64,000 nucleotides of DNA from Candidatus Scybalocola faecigallinarum. GTDB lineage: Bacteria > Bacillota > Clostridia > Lachnospirales > Lachnospiraceae. The notes under the pieces were generated by a model that was not told where the DNA came from, did no database searches, and saw only the letters and a list, made by a program, of their open reading frames with translations. The translations under genes were made by a program, and so were the position numbers. Positions 1 through 10,028 of this stretch are shown one piece after another (the first letter of the stretch is position 1; the number at the start of each line of letters is the position of its first letter). The stretch is taken from positions 55,360 to 119,359 of the forward strand of contig DVIT01000030.1 in the NCBI GenBank assembly GCA_018711005.1, in the 5' to 3' direction.

Positions 1-1934
1 GTTTCCAGTTTGACAAGGGCGTCATTCATGGCTTTTAAGTGCTTTGAACAATCCGACAGTACGGTGCGCTGCACGCTGGCATCGTAGCCGACAGCTTCTA
101 CGCCCTGAATGGAAGCCGCTACATCTGTCGTATATTTGATCACCGCAGGAATGATCTCTTTTTTGGCCATGTCGATCATTGTGCGGGCTTCAATATTAAT
201 CGCCTTGGCATACAGCTCATAAGCCACTTCTTCTCTGGCCTTAAGCTCTACCTGGGTCATAACGTTGTGGCGTGAAAACAGATCAATGGTTTCAGGATCT
301 GTCAGGCAGCCTGCGGCATCAACCATATTGGTAATATTAGGCAGTCCGCGGCGGGCCGCTTCTTTGACCCATTCCTGGGAATAGCCGTTGCCGTTAAAAA
401 TGATCCGGATATGTTCGCTGACCCATTTCTTGATCAGGTCATGGGCAGCCATTTCCACATCATCAGCAGCTTCCAGAATGTCTGCTGCCTGGCGCAGTGT
501 TTCAGCCACGATGGTATTTAATACAATATTTGCGTCTGCAATAGAGGCAGAAGAACCGACCATACGGAACTCGAATTTATTTCCTGTAAAGGCAAATGGT
601 GATGTACGGTTCCGGTCTGTGGCATCCATACGGAAATTAGGCACTGTTGCCAGACCAATGTTGGATTCGGTTCCCTCTTTGGAGCTGGTCGCTTCACCTT
701 TTTCACACAGCTGGTTTAAAACATCTTCCAGCTGTTCGCCTAAAAATACGGAAATAATAGCCGGCGGCGCTTCATTTGCACCAAGCCGGTGGTCATTTCC
801 CGGATTTGCGGCAGATTCACGCAGTAAAGGCGCATAGTCATCCACAGCCTTTAAAATGGCAGCCAGGATCAGCAGGAACTGGCGGTTTTCATGAGGGGTT
901 TTACCCGGATCCAGAAGGTTTACGCCAGTATCTGTGATCAGAGACCAGTTATTATGCTTACCGGAACCATTGACTCCGTCAAATGGTTTTTCATGGAGCA
1001 GGCACACCAGGTTATGGCGCAGGGCCACCCGCTTCATAGCCTCCATAACAAGCTGGTTGTGATCTGTGGCAATATTGGTCGTGGCATATACAGGGGCCAG
1101 TTCGTGCTGGGCCGGAGCTACCTCGTTATGCTGTGTCTTGGCAGAAACGCCCAGCTTCCACAGTTCTTCGTTAAGATCGCTCATGTATGCGGCGATCCGC
1201 TCTTTAATAATACCAAAGTAATGGTCATCCATTTCCTGGCCTTTAGGCGCAGGAGCGCCAAACAGTGTACGTCCTGCAAAGATCAGATCCTTGCGCTTCA
1301 TATAAAGATCCTTGTCCACAAGGAAATATTCCTGCTCAGCACCTACAGAGGTGGTCACCTTTGTTACATCAGTTTTTCCAAATAAATGGACAATACGCAC
1401 AGCCTGGCGGTCAATAGCCTCCATAGAACGCAGCAGAGGTGTCTTTTTGTCTAAAGCTTCGCCGGTGTAAGCGAAAAAGACTGTTGGGACACATAAAACA
1501 GCGCCGGATGGGGATTCATGGATAAATGCCGGGGATGACAGATCCCATGCTGTGTAGCCTCTGGCTTCAAAAGTGGAGCGGAGACCGCCGGATGGGAAGG
1601 ATGAGCCGTCCGGCTCGCCTTTGATCAGCTCTTTTCCGGAAAATTCCAGGATAGCGCCGCCGTCTCCGGTAGGGGTGATAAATGCGTCATGCTTTTCTGC
1701 TGTATATCCGGTTAAAGGCTGGAACCAGTGGCTGTAATGGGTAGCCCCTTTTTCAATGGCCCAGTCTTTCATTGCATTGGCCACCACATCGGCCACATGC
1801 TTATCCAGCTCTACCCCTTCTTTCATACTGTTTTTCAGTTCCTGGTAGATCCTTTTGGGCAGGCGTTCCCGCATCGTTGCATCGTTAAATACATTTGCAC
1901 CAAAAATGTCTGTGATTTTAACTCCTTTTTCCAT
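1..1934 (-). CDS. glnN: Glutamine synthetase type III (partial, C-terminus off left edge)
   Basis: ATP-dependent ligation of ammonia to glutamate in the cytoplasm. Translating the minus strand gives about 644 codons, which match the GSIII family throughout; examples are [19 protein letters not shown] near residue 60 and the [10 protein letters not shown] and [13 protein letters not shown] blocks of the catalytic core. Family members are roughly 700 residues, so only the C-terminal tail is missing. Two adjacent ATGs (1937 and 1934) are possible; 1934 lies 6 bases after AGAGG. The miaB stop TAA directly abuts the first ATG, so the two genes are probably co-transcribed. No frameshift is seen. 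Confidence 0.95.
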   Translation of the reverse strand, partial: MEKGVKITDIFGANVFNDATMRERLPKRIYQELKNSMKEGVELDKHVADVVANAMKDWAIEKGATHYSHWFQPLTGYTAEKHDAFITPTGDGGAILEFSGKELIKGEPDGSSFPSGGLRSTFEARGYTAWDLSSPAFIHESPSGAVLCVPTVFFAYTGEALDKKTPLLRSMEAIDRQAVRIVHLFGKTDVTKVTTSVGAEQEYFLVDKDLYMKRKDLIFAGRTLFGAPAPKGQEMDDHYFGIIKERIAAYMSDLNEELWKLGVSAKTQHNEVAPAQHELAPVYATTNIATDHNQLVMEAMKRVALRHNLVCLLHEKPFDGVNGSGKHNNWSLITDTGVNLLDPGKTPHENRQFLLILAAILKAVDDYAPLLRESAANPGNDHRLGANEAPPAIISVFLGEQLEDVLNQLCEKGEATSSKEGTESNIGLATVPNFRMDATDRNRTSPFAFTGNKFEFRMVGSSASIADANIVLNTIVAETLRQAADILEAADDVEMAAHDLIKKWVSEHIRIIFNGNGYSQEWVKEAARRGLPNITNMVDAAGCLTDPETIDLFSRHNVMTQVELKAREEVAYELYAKAINIEARTMIDMAKKEIIPAVIKYTTDVAASIQGVEAVGYDASVQRTVLSDCSKHLKAMNDALVKLE

Positions 1935-1937
1935 CAT

Positions 1938-3395
1938 TTACCTCTTTTCGTATGATTCTCCAATATAATAAAAACCTTTACACTCTTTTAATAAAACAGG
2001 GACCAATTTTCCGATCATGGAAGCATCTCCGGGAAAATGGACCACAGTATTATTGCCAAGGCGGCCGGTGACTAAAGATTTATCCTGGTGATTTAACTGC
2101 TCCACCAGCACATCCATCACCTGTCCTTCATGCCGGGCGCATACCTGGGAAGCGATCTCCTGGACTTTGGCCAGCAGCCGGTCGAACCGGTCTTTGATCA
2201 CATCTTCCGGTACCTGATCTTCCATGGAAGCAGCCGGCGTACCGTTGCGCTTGGAATAAATAAACGTATAGGCGCTGTCATAGCGGACCTTTTCCACCAC
2301 ATCCAGAGTTTCTTTAAAATCTTCTTCCGTTTCACCGGGGAAGCCTACGATAATATCTGTGGTAAGGGAAATGTCCGGACATGCCTTGCGTATCTTTTCC
2401 ACCAGTGTCAGATAATCTTCTTTTGTATACTTACGGTTCATCTTTTTTAAGATCCTGCTGCTGCCGGACTGGAGGGGCAGATGCAGATGGGGACAGATCT
2501 TTTTGGAACTGCCCATGACCTGGATCAGCTCGTCAGACAGATCCTTTGGATGGGATGTCATAAAACGGATCCGTTCCAGACCGTCGATCTTTTCAATCTC
2601 TGTAAGCAGCTGGGCAAATGACACAGGTGTTTCAAGGGTCTTGCCATAAGAGTTGACATTTTGCCCTAAAAGCATGACCTCCACAACACCGTCTGCCACA
2701 TCCCGGCGGATTTCCTCTAAAATATCCGCCGGACGGCGGCTCCGCTCACGGCCCCGCACATATGGCACAATGCAGTAGCTGCAGAAATTGTTGCAGCCAA
2801 ACATAATATTGATCCCGGATTTAAAGGGATATTTCCGGTGCTCCGGCAGATCCTCCACGATTTTATCAGTATCCTTCCATATGTCAATGATCATGGAACC
2901 GGATTCCAGACGGTTCATGATCAGCTCTGCCAACTTATAAATATTGTGGGTACCGAAAATAATATCCACATGACGATAGCTGGTCCTGAGCTTTTCGACG
3001 ACCTGAGGCTCCTGCATCATGCATCCGCACAAGGCGATGAGCATGCCGGGGCGTTTTTCCTTGATCTTTTTTAATGTGCCAAGACGTCCGTAAACCTTCA
3101 GGTTCGCGTTCTCACGCACGGTACATGTATTGTAAATGACAAAGTCTGCGTCCTCGCTTTCGGTCCGCTCATATCCGATGGCCTCTAAAATACCGGAAAG
3201 CTTTTCCGAATCCCGGGCATTCATCTGGCAGCCGAAGGTGACACAGCAAAAGCAAAGGGGACGTCCAAGGGCCTCGCTTCGCTGTTTGACGATTTTTTTT
3301 AGAAGCTCCATAAAGTAGTATTGTCTTTGTGGCTCGGTGATCGGCGCTTCCTCATATATTTTGCTAAGTTCTATTGGGTTTTCCTGAATTGACAT
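1938..3395 (-). CDS. miaB: tRNA-2-methylthio-N6-dimethylallyladenosine synthase
   Basis: Radical SAM enzyme that methylthiolates i6A37 of tRNAs reading UNN codons. The 485-residue product has the N-terminal UPF0004 domain with the first cysteine cluster (FGCQMNARDSEK), the radical SAM CxxxCxxC motif (CNNFCSYC) and a C-terminal TRAM region (GQVMDVLVEQ). Its length is slightly above the family norm because of an N-terminal extension of about 45 residues. A clear sigma-A promoter lies about 100 bases upstream, and the leader carries one copy of the CGGAGAAATCCG repeat. glnN follows without a gap. Confidence 0.96.
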   Translation of the reverse strand: MSIQENPIELSKIYEEAPITEPQRQYYFMELLKKIVKQRSEALGRPLCFCCVTFGCQMNARDSEKLSGILEAIGYERTESEDADFVIYNTCTVRENANLKVYGRLGTLKKIKEKRPGMLIALCGCMMQEPQVVEKLRTSYRHVDIIFGTHNIYKLAELIMNRLESGSMIIDIWKDTDKIVEDLPEHRKYPFKSGINIMFGCNNFCSYCIVPYVRGRERSRRPADILEEIRRDVADGVVEVMLLGQNVNSYGKTLETPVSFAQLLTEIEKIDGLERIRFMTSHPKDLSDELIQVMGSSKKICPHLHLPLQSGSSRILKKMNRKYTKEDYLTLVEKIRKACPDISLTTDIIVGFPGETEEDFKETLDVVEKVRYDSAYTFIYSKRNGTPAASMEDQVPEDVIKDRFDRLLAKVQEIASQVCARHEGQVMDVLVEQLNHQDKSLVTGRLGNNTVVHFPGDASMIGKLVPVLLKECKGFYYIGESYEKR

Positions 3396-3446
3396 AACAG
3401 TGTATGCTCTCCTTCTACTGGTTTCTGGGTGATTCAGTAATATCTA

Positions 3447-3466
3447 TGATGCCGCGGATTTCTCCG
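3447..3466 (-). repeat. Intergenic repeat A, copy 1 (short form)
   Basis: The minus strand contains CGGAGAAATCCG, a 4-bp stem (CGGA/TCCG) with a GAAA tetraloop. The 20-base stretch here differs from the copy at 54679-54698 at one base. It sits in the miaB leader, between the promoter and the start codon. Imperfect arms TACTG/CAGTA flank it about 15 bases away. The CACGAAGTG half found in other copies is missing here. Confidence 0.55.
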
Positions 3467-3500
3467 AACATAGAAAACTTAAATTATGAAAACAGCTTTA

Positions 3501-3529
3501 ATTATACATAATGATATGAAATCTTGCAA
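3501..3529 (-). promoter_or_regulatory. Sigma-A promoter of miaB-glnN
   Basis: On the minus strand, TTGCAA (3524-3529) and TATAAT (3501-3506) are separated by 17 bases. Transcription would begin near 3494, giving a leader of about 100 nt that includes repeat A copy 1. Confidence 0.75.
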
Positions 3530-3580
3530 TAAAAATTATAGCACAATTCGCTGCACGAATGGTTTAAGCGAACACTTAAC

Positions 3581-3937
3581 TTATAAAATATCAAAAATAT
3601 CTTTAAAAACATCGTCGCCATATTTTTGATATAATTTACCTGCAAGTTCATAACAATAATCGTCAGACCGTTTGGAAATAACGATTATATTCATAATTTT
3701 CTGATCTAAAGCAAGTGTATACACTACGCGGATCCCGATTTTCTTATATTTGATTTTGAAAAAACCAGTCAAATTATTTCCATTTTTATTTCCCAGAGGA
3801 TGACCATAACCATCCGGGCGCGGTAATGGGGCTTGCGAAACCTTGCGTATCCCGGCTAAAATTTGGGGTTTTATATCATTATTGAAGTCCTTAAACTCCT
3901 TTTTAGCTTCATCAGTAATTCGTATTTCCCATGCCAT
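3581..3937 (-). CDS. RelE/ParE-family toxin (putative mRNA interferase)
   Basis: A 118-residue basic protein with the ParE/RelE toxin fold pattern: an N-terminal helix (ITDEAKKEFKDFN), then the strand region NLTGFFKIKYKKIGIRVVYT and a later NIIVISKRSDD segment. RelE-like members cleave mRNA at the ribosome; the exact target cannot be read from sequence. Its ATG shares one base with the antitoxin stop codon (TAATG), so translation is coupled and the toxin is second in the operon, the usual relBE order. No downstream terminator is obvious. Confidence 0.85.
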   Translation of the reverse strand: MAWEIRITDEAKKEFKDFNNDIKPQILAGIRKVSQAPLPRPDGYGHPLGNKNGNNLTGFFKIKYKKIGIRVVYTLALDQKIMNIIVISKRSDDYCYELAGKLYQKYGDDVFKDIFDIL

Positions 3938-4284
3938 TACTCAATTTCCACACTCTCTGCCAGCTTATCAATATCTTCTAAAGAATAGCCTTGTTCGATA
4001 ACAAATTTGTTAAAAGAAGATGTTGCAGAATTTTCCCGATCTTCAGCTTGCTGTAATAAATGTATATCATTAATCTTTTCTAAAAACTTCTCCAGCTTTT
4101 CTAATTTTTGCTGAGTTTCTTTATACTCTTTTATTGACATAATTACTGCAGTAGGCTGATTATTTTTTAATATAATATACTCATGATCATTTTCAGATAC
4201 ATCAGAAAAAATTTTCCCGGTCTTTCCCTGACTAAAGTCAGAAATAGGCACAAGGCGTTCTGTAAGGTCAACTAATGACGGCAT
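3937..4284 (-). CDS. Phd/YefM-RelB-type antitoxin
   Basis: A 115-residue protein with an N-terminal Phd/YefM-like DNA-binding part (LVPISDFSQGKTGKIFSDV, then YIILKNNQPTAVIMSIKEYKE) and a charged C-terminal tail that should wrap the toxin. The ATG at 4284 is chosen because GAAAGGAGTT lies 7 bases upstream; a longer reading to 4338 would run through the promoter. It forms an operon with the RelE-like toxin. A perfect palindrome over its -10 box suggests autorepression. Confidence 0.85.
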   Translation of the reverse strand: MPSLVDLTERLVPISDFSQGKTGKIFSDVSENDHEYIILKNNQPTAVIMSIKEYKETQQKLEKLEKFLEKINDIHLLQQAEDRENSATSSFNKFVIEQGYSLEDIDKLAESVEIE

Positions 4285-4306
4285 ACGATCAACTCCTTTC
4301 GTAGTA

Positions 4307-4338
4307 TATAGTATACTATAAAGATAATTTGTATGCAA
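4307..4338 (-). promoter_or_regulatory. Toxin-antitoxin promoter with palindromic operator
   Basis: Minus-strand TTGCAT (4333-4338) and TATACT (4310-4315) are 17 bases apart. The -10 lies inside a perfect 14-bp palindrome, TATAGTATACTATA (4307-4320). That is where a Phd/RelB repressor would be expected to bind. Confidence 0.65.
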
Positions 4339-4413
4339 TATTTACATTAAAATTTTGATGTAAATACATGTAACTATTCAATCAAGCTATCCCGGTTGTT
4401 TCCGGTAAGCTAT

Positions 4414-4467
4414 GGAACTGAAAACGTCCCGCCACAGTTACTTTGTGACGAGACGTTTTTAAGTTCC
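4414..4467 (-). terminator. Hairpin terminator after proA
   Basis: A long imperfect stem starts directly after the proA stop. Arms AAAACGTC and GACGTTTT are extended outward by GGAACT/AGTTCC and inward by CACA/TGTG. It has an A-rich/T-rich base, and the run of Ts lies inside the descending arm rather than after it. Confidence 0.65.
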
Positions 4468-5739
4468 TTAGCTATTACGGATCTGTCCATTTCCATAGAT
4501 AACATATTTTGTCGTTGTCAGTTCTTTTAATCCCATGGGTCCTCTGGCGTGGAGCTTTTGGGTGCTGATGCCGATTTCGGCCCCAAAGCCAAATTCAAAG
4601 CCGTCGGTAAAACGGGTAGAGGCATTAACATAAACAGCAGCGGCGTCGATTTCATTAAGAAAACGGCGGGCATTGCCGTAATCTTTTGTAACAATAGTTT
4701 CGGAATGCTTTGTGTTATACGTATTAATATGATCAATCGCTTCATCCAGGGAATCCACGGTTTTTACAGAGATGATCAGGTCCAGGTATTCTGTGCCGAA
4801 ATCTTCCTCTGTGGCAGGCACCAGGTCGCTGACAACACTTCTGGCAGCTTCATCCCCCCGGATTTCTACGTGATGGCTTTTTAACATCTGGCAGATCGAG
4901 GGAAGGGCTTTTTCCAAAATATTTTTATGGATCACCAGGGATTCGCAGGCATTGCACACGCCGGTGCGCTGGGTTTTGGCATTTTCAATGATCTTTACAG
5001 CCATATCAATGTCCGCATATTCATCCACATAAACATGGCAGTTTCCCGTGCCGGTTTCAATGACCGGGATGGTGCTGTTTTCCACTACGGTGCGGATCAG
5101 GCCGGCCCCGCCTCTGGGGATAAGTACATCCACATACTGGTTCAGCCGCATAAAAGCTTTGGCTGTTTCACGGCTTGTATCCTGGATCAGCTGGATACTG
5201 TCTGACAAAAGCACCGGATCCAGTCCGGCGGTTTTTGCATATTCCTCCAGGGCTGTGCGAATCACTTCCACAATGGCTTTATTGGAATGAATGGCATCGC
5301 TGCCTCCCTTTAGGATCACGGCATTGCCGGTTTTAAAGCACAGTCCGAAGGCATCTGCCGTAACGTTTGGACGGGATTCGTAAATGATGCCAACAACACC
5401 CAGGGGAACCCTCTTTTTGCATACTTCAAGGCCATTGGGGCGCAGCGTGGACTCGACGATCTCGCCTACCGGATCATTAAGGGCTGCGATCTGGTCAAGG
5501 CCAAGGGCCATGGCGCCGATACGGTCCTGTGTAAGACGGAGCCGGTCAATTAAAGACGCCTTCATACCCTTTTCGCAGGCTGCTTTAATATCTTCCTCAT
5601 TGGCACAGATCAGTTCCTGTGCATGTGCTTCAAGCGCCCGGGCTACATTGCCCAGGGCTGCATTTTTATCATTTTGGCCCAGCTTTACAAGAAAGCGGGA
5701 TGCTTTCTTTGCGGCAGCTCCCATTTCGCCAAGTGTCAT
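4468..5739 (-). CDS. proA: Gamma-glutamyl phosphate reductase
   Basis: NADPH-dependent reduction of gamma-glutamyl phosphate to glutamate semialdehyde, the second step of proline synthesis. The 423-residue product is full length, with the aldehyde dehydrogenase-like core: [26 protein letters not shown] and the active-site region [14 protein letters not shown] with the catalytic cysteine. The start overlaps the preceding cyclo-ligase gene by 4 bases (ATGA) after an AGGAGG site. It is last in a long operon that also holds proB, but three unrelated genes separate the two. Confidence 0.97.
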   Translation of the reverse strand: MTLGEMGAAAKKASRFLVKLGQNDKNAALGNVARALEAHAQELICANEEDIKAACEKGMKASLIDRLRLTQDRIGAMALGLDQIAALNDPVGEIVESTLRPNGLEVCKKRVPLGVVGIIYESRPNVTADAFGLCFKTGNAVILKGGSDAIHSNKAIVEVIRTALEEYAKTAGLDPVLLSDSIQLIQDTSRETAKAFMRLNQYVDVLIPRGGAGLIRTVVENSTIPVIETGTGNCHVYVDEYADIDMAVKIIENAKTQRTGVCNACESLVIHKNILEKALPSICQMLKSHHVEIRGDEAARSVVSDLVPATEEDFGTEYLDLIISVKTVDSLDEAIDHINTYNTKHSETIVTKDYGNARRFLNEIDAAAVYVNASTRFTDGFEFGFGAEIGISTQKLHARGPMGLKELTTTKYVIYGNGQIRNS

Positions 5740-6371
5740 CTTATCTCCTCCTGTCCATAAATTGATTTTTCAGTTACAAGATATTTTATAAACAGATCAT
5801 GGCTTTCCAGAGGGAATCCCTGGCAGCTGATCTTTTGTACATCATAAGCGACCCCGCAGGCAGCCAGATGGCAGCTGGCGCTGCCGGAAATTTTACCTCC
5901 GGTTATCCGTGACAGATACGTATCATAAAAGCCGCCGCCATAACCCAGTCGTCCGATAGGTTTACTGCCCTGTCCGTCCTGGCAGAAAGCAAGGCCCGGA
6001 ACAAGCATGAGCGTCTGCTGCTCCCGGATGGATAACGGGTCAAATACGGAGCAGCCAATGGCAGGTTCCCAAAGGTTCATGGCGCCTTTTTCCAGATCAT
6101 TAAAGCCGTTAATGTATAAAAATTCCATATGTCTTTGGCCAAAAACCTTTGGCAGAGCCACTTTTTTGCCCTGCTGCAAAGCCGCAAGCAGCACCGCCTT
6201 TATATCGGCCTCGCTGCCGGTGGGAAAATATCCCAGGATCACATCGGCCCGGGCGTATATGGACCAGGCGAGAATGCGGCTGCAAATTTTTTCTGAAAGC
6301 CGCAGAGCGGTTTGGGGATCCAGCTTGCTGCGCCTGCCCTTCATTTCCCGCCGGAGGGTTTGCTTATCCAT
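5736..6371 (-). CDS. 5-formyltetrahydrofolate cyclo-ligase
   Basis: ATP-dependent conversion of 5-formyl-THF to 5,10-methenyl-THF, which recycles folate. The 211-residue product carries the basic N-terminus [15 protein letters not shown], the YFPTGSEAD segment and the hallmark [11 protein letters not shown] loop that binds ATP and folate. Length is slightly above the usual 180-200 residues. It lies between the UPF0291 gene and proA and is coupled to proA by a 4-base overlap. Confidence 0.93.
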   Translation of the reverse strand: MDKQTLRREMKGRRSKLDPQTALRLSEKICSRILAWSIYARADVILGYFPTGSEADIKAVLLAALQQGKKVALPKVFGQRHMEFLYINGFNDLEKGAMNLWEPAIGCSVFDPLSIREQQTLMLVPGLAFCQDGQGSKPIGRLGYGGGFYDTYLSRITGGKISGSASCHLAACGVAYDVQKISCQGFPLESHDLFIKYLVTEKSIYGQEEIR

Positions 6372-6386
6372 GATTGCTCATATCCT

Positions 6387-6617
6387 TTAGTGGTAGTATT
6401 TCTTTTTGTTTTTAAGACGGTCCTTTACATTTTCTACAGTTCCGTCGGGATTTTGGATCTGGATCCGTTCCAGATTTGATCTGAGATTTTTGCGGATCGC
6501 TGTAATATAAGCTCCGCGCAGATGGGCCTGTTCCTGCTTTTCCTCCGGGGTAAGGCCCTCGTTTTTGGACTTATGGTACAGCTCGTTGATCCGGGCAATA
6601 TCTTTATCAGTGATCAT
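6387..6617 (-). CDS. UPF0291/DUF896 (YnzC-like) small protein
   Basis: A 76-residue highly charged protein of the YnzC family, found widely in Firmicutes. The family signature is visible as ITDKDIARINELYHKSK followed by GLTPEEKQEQAHLRGAY and a basic tail. It is expected to be a short helical bundle. No biochemical function is assigned to the family. Its ATG overlaps the lipase stop codon by 4 bases, so it is translated from the same message. Confidence 0.9.
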   Translation of the reverse strand: MITDKDIARINELYHKSKNEGLTPEEKQEQAHLRGAYITAIRKNLRSNLERIQIQNPDGTVENVKDRLKNKKKYYH

Positions 6618-7495
6618 CTTTGTTCCTCCTCTGGTTTTTTCTCCAGCCAGGACAAAAGCTGGTCATAATGGGCTTTCATATATTCATAGCCGTGGCGGTA
6701 AAAGGCGTTGAGCTTTTCTTCATCTCTTTCCACTCTCCCGGCACCATCAAATTCCGGCCGGATCACAAAGATCCTGCCTTTGGCTTCCAGTTTTTCAAGA
6801 TAGTCCAATGTCCTGTTGTAAGATTGGTTCCGGTATTTTAATGCATTTATAAGATAGGGATACTTTTTATAAAATATTTTTGCCATTTTATAATTTTTCC
6901 CCGGGTTGTCCGGTTTGCGGTAACCCTTTACCTTGGTCAGAACGACAATATTGTCCTTATATCCGTCGATCATGGCGTGTTTAACCGGTATAGAATCGGA
7001 AAGACCGCCGTCCAGCATAGGATCACCGTCCACATTGACCATAGGGGCTACAAAGGGAAGGCTTGAGGAAGCGCGGCATGCGGCCATAATCCGCTTACGG
7101 TCGTTTTTTTCCTCAATATACGCCGGCATACCGGTCTTACAGTTGGTAGCTGTCATGACACAGCGGATGGGAGACTTTTTATAGGCTTCAAAATCAAAAG
7201 GCACCAGCTCATTGGGATAGCGGTCAAAGGCCATATCCATGTCAAAAAGATACCCGGTCTTAAGGAAGTTTTTCATGTTAATATAACCGTATTCTTTTTG
7301 GGCATCGATCATACATTCTTTGGTACGTCCGATCTGGCCGGAAACATAATCCACCGCATTACAGGCGCCGGCAGAAACGCCGATCACATAGGGAAGCTGC
7401 AGGCCCCGCTCCATCAAGTAATCCAGCACGCCGCTGGTAAATACCCCTCTTTGTCCGCCGCCTTCCAAAACCAGTCCTACATGTTTCATACACAA
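6614..7495 (-). CDS. Patatin-like phospholipase family protein
   Basis: A 293-residue protein of the bacterial patatin/RssA-like serine hydrolase family. It has the oxyanion-hole motif GGGQRGVF (residues about 11-18), the nucleophile elbow GVSAGA and the DGG motif supplying the catalytic aspartate (LDGGLSD). There is no signal peptide, so it probably acts on lipids or acyl esters in the cytoplasm or at the inner face of the membrane. The start is uncertain: TTG at 7495 has AAAGGA 8 bases upstream, while ATG at 7489 is the alternative. It follows the proB stop immediately. Confidence 0.9.
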   Translation of the reverse strand: MCMKHVGLVLEGGGQRGVFTSGVLDYLMERGLQLPYVIGVSAGACNAVDYVSGQIGRTKECMIDAQKEYGYINMKNFLKTGYLFDMDMAFDRYPNELVPFDFEAYKKSPIRCVMTATNCKTGMPAYIEEKNDRKRIMAACRASSSLPFVAPMVNVDGDPMLDGGLSDSIPVKHAMIDGYKDNIVVLTKVKGYRKPDNPGKNYKMAKIFYKKYPYLINALKYRNQSYNRTLDYLEKLEAKGRIFVIRPEFDGAGRVERDEEKLNAFYRHGYEYMKAHYDQLLSWLEKKPEEEQR

Positions 7496-8356
7496 TCACC
7501 GTTTCCTTTCAATATAATCGGTCAGGTTAAAGTTTTTGTTTTTATGGGCTAAAAATAAGGTGCCAATATCATCGCCATTGAGGATCTTGTGGATGGCGTG
7601 AAAATCACGGCCGTTGGCAATGACCATATCGCATCCGGCATCCGTGGCAATACGTCCGGCATCCAGCTTTGTGACCATGCCTCCGGTGCCGAAATCGCTG
7701 GCTGAGCCTTTGGCCATGGCGTAAAGCTCCTCATGGATCTCCGGGATGCAGTGAATGAGCTGTGCGTCGGCGCAGGTATTGGGATCATCTGTATAAAGCC
7801 CGTCAATATCCGAAAGCAGGATGAGAAGATCTGCCCCGGATAAGGCTGCCACAACGGCAGATAATGTATCGTTGTCGCCAAATTCAATTTCATCTGTTGA
7901 AATGGTGTCGTTTTCATTAACAATAGGGATCACACCCATAGCTAAAAGCTGGCGAAATGTATTTTTGGCATTTTTACAGCTTTGAGGCCGGATAATGGTA
8001 TGCTTGGTCATAAGGATCTGTGAAGAAAGCTGGTTATATTCGTTAAACAGCTTCTGGTAGATCATCATCAGCGCCGCCTGGCCTACAGAGGCGCAGGCCT
8101 GCTTTAAGGGCAGGGTATCCGGCCGTTTATTAAGCCCCAGGGCCTTCCGTCCAACGCCAATGGCGCCGGAGGATACAAGGATCACATCCCTGCCCTGGTT
8201 TCTCTGGTCGCACAGCAGACGCACCAGCTGTTCCAGCTTATACAGATCAAGCTCCCCGGTCATTTCATGAACAAGGGATGAGGAGCCAACCTTGACAACG
8301 ATCCTTTTTTTGTTTTTCAGTTCTTTTCTGTCAAAAATCTTTTCCTGTGCAGTCAT
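7496..8356 (-). CDS. proB: Glutamate 5-kinase
   Basis: Phosphorylates glutamate to gamma-glutamyl phosphate, the first step of proline synthesis. The 286-residue protein is an amino-acid kinase domain (RIVVKVGSSSLV, VSSGAIGVGR, NENDTISTDEIEFGDND, GTGGMVTKLDAG). It lacks the C-terminal PUA domain of the longer E. coli-type enzyme, as several Firmicutes proteins do. Feedback control by proline is known for the family but cannot be read here. proA is three genes downstream in the same operon. Confidence 0.96.
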   Translation of the reverse strand: MTAQEKIFDRKELKNKKRIVVKVGSSSLVHEMTGELDLYKLEQLVRLLCDQRNQGRDVILVSSGAIGVGRKALGLNKRPDTLPLKQACASVGQAALMMIYQKLFNEYNQLSSQILMTKHTIIRPQSCKNAKNTFRQLLAMGVIPIVNENDTISTDEIEFGDNDTLSAVVAALSGADLLILLSDIDGLYTDDPNTCADAQLIHCIPEIHEELYAMAKGSASDFGTGGMVTKLDAGRIATDAGCDMVIANGRDFHAIHKILNGDDIGTLFLAHKNKNFNLTDYIERKR

Positions 8357-8370
8357 CTTTGGTGTTCTCC

Positions 8371-10011
8371 TTACTTATAATTGCGATAACGTTCATGGTT
8401 TATATTTCCGGAAAGATAATATTTTTGGGCAATGGCCTCGGCGACCTTTATGCCGTCCATAGCGGCAGAGGTAATGCCTCCGGCATATCCGGCCCCTTCT
8501 CCGCAGGGATAAATTCCGCCCAGATTGCTTTCAAAATCTTCATTGCGGGTCAGACGTACAGGGGAGGATGTGCGGGATTCCACGCCGGATAAAAGAGCGT
8601 CCGCCCGGTCAAAGCCGGGAATTTTGTGACCAAAAGCCTGAATTCCTTCCTTCAGGCTTTCACATATAAAGCCGGGAAGGCACTGGTTCAGATCCGCCGG
8701 GATGCAGCCGCCTTTATGGACAGGATGCACCTGGCCATAGCCGGTGCTGGCCCTGTTTTCACAAAAATCGCCAAACTGCTGTACGGGAACAAGACCCTTG
8801 CCCCCCGCCCTTTCTGCCTCTTTATAACAGGCTTCCTCCAGCCGGCGGGCAAAGCCCACACCGGCCAATGGTCCTTTATCCGAAAAATCTTCCGGGGTCA
8901 CAGTAACAATAACGGCACTGTTGGCATTTTCACTGTCACGGCCGCTGTAGCTCATGCCATTAACAGCAGTGGCCTTTTCTTCAGAAGAAGCATTGACCAC
9001 GTAGCCGCCCGGGCACATGCAAAAGGTGTACACACCCCGGCCGTTGGCACACTGGTGGGTCAGCTTATAATCGGCTGCCTTAAGCCATGGATCTCTGGAT
9101 CTTCCGTACTGAGACTGATCGATCATATCCTGGGGATGTTCAATACGTACGCCAACAGCAAATGCCTTGGCGCTCATATCCATTTTCTTTTCCAAAAGCA
9201 GCTGGAAGGTGTCTCTTGCGCTGTGGCCAATGGCCAGGACAAGACACCGGGTTTTAAGCTTTTGACTGTGATTGATTTCAATTCCTGTAACATGAGAATC
9301 TTCTATATATATATCGGTCATCTGGGAATCAAAGTATACCTGTCCCCCCAGAGCCAGGATCTCATTGCGCATATGTTCCACAATGTTTACAAGCACATCC
9401 GTTCCCAGATGGGGTTTGTTTAAATAAAGGATTTCTTCCGGTGCGCCGGCCTGGTGGAAGATTTCCAGCACAAGGCGGTTTCTCCCATACTTATCCTTGA
9501 CAAGGGTATTCAGCTTGCCGTCGGAAAATGTTCCTGCCCCGCCCTCGCCAAACTGGACGTTGCAGTTGGGATCCAGGATCTGCTTTTCCCAAAAGGCTTT
9601 AACCTTTTCGCACCGTGTATGGACCTGGCTCCCACGCTCCACGATCACAGGCTTATAGCCGTGGCGCGCCAGCATAAGTCCGCAAAAAAGTCCGGCAGGG
9701 CCGCTTCCTACAATGACCGGAGGCGCATCCAGAGGCGTATCTCCGGGAGCAGGAAAATGATACTTTGTTTTTTCCGCTTTGGAAATATTTTTATCCTTGG
9801 CTTTTTTCTTTAAAATAACAGACTCTTTTTCAACCGTCACATCTACAGTATAGACACTGTGGATCTGTCCTTTCCTGGCGTCCAGAGACTTGCGCACGAT
9901 TTCCATATTAAGGATCCCATCGGGAGCAATGCCAAGCTTTTTGGCAGCAGCAGATACCAGGGCATCCCGGCTGCTTTTATAATCAAGTTTTATCTGGCTG
10001 ATACGTATCAT
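8371..10011 (-). CDS. FAD-dependent dehydrogenase (COG2509-type)
   Basis: A 546-residue flavoprotein. After an N-terminal domain of about 95 residues comes a Rossmann dinucleotide fold (VIVGSGPAGLFCGLMLARHG) with the downstream acidic residue VERG, then NVQFGEGGAGTFSDGKL and the C-terminal FAD contact YPCGEGAGYAGGITSAAMDG. These match the uncharacterised NAD(P)/FAD-dependent dehydrogenases common in Clostridia; the substrate is unknown. It lies 14 bases upstream of proB and 17 bases downstream of a second flavoprotein, in one operon. Confidence 0.88.
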   Translation of the reverse strand: MIRISQIKLDYKSSRDALVSAAAKKLGIAPDGILNMEIVRKSLDARKGQIHSVYTVDVTVEKESVILKKKAKDKNISKAEKTKYHFPAPGDTPLDAPPVIVGSGPAGLFCGLMLARHGYKPVIVERGSQVHTRCEKVKAFWEKQILDPNCNVQFGEGGAGTFSDGKLNTLVKDKYGRNRLVLEIFHQAGAPEEILYLNKPHLGTDVLVNIVEHMRNEILALGGQVYFDSQMTDIYIEDSHVTGIEINHSQKLKTRCLVLAIGHSARDTFQLLLEKKMDMSAKAFAVGVRIEHPQDMIDQSQYGRSRDPWLKAADYKLTHQCANGRGVYTFCMCPGGYVVNASSEEKATAVNGMSYSGRDSENANSAVIVTVTPEDFSDKGPLAGVGFARRLEEACYKEAERAGGKGLVPVQQFGDFCENRASTGYGQVHPVHKGGCIPADLNQCLPGFICESLKEGIQAFGHKIPGFDRADALLSGVESRTSSPVRLTRNEDFESNLGGIYPCGEGAGYAGGITSAAMDGIKVAEAIAQKYYLSGNINHERYRNYK

Positions 10012-10028
10012 AGGCTGTTCCTTTCTTT

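Noticed and set aside
8626..9423. Long plus-strand reading frame (265 codons)
   Set aside because: Antisense to the FAD-dependent dehydrogenase, which has clear motifs over the same bases. No promoter or ribosome site is seen for the plus frame.
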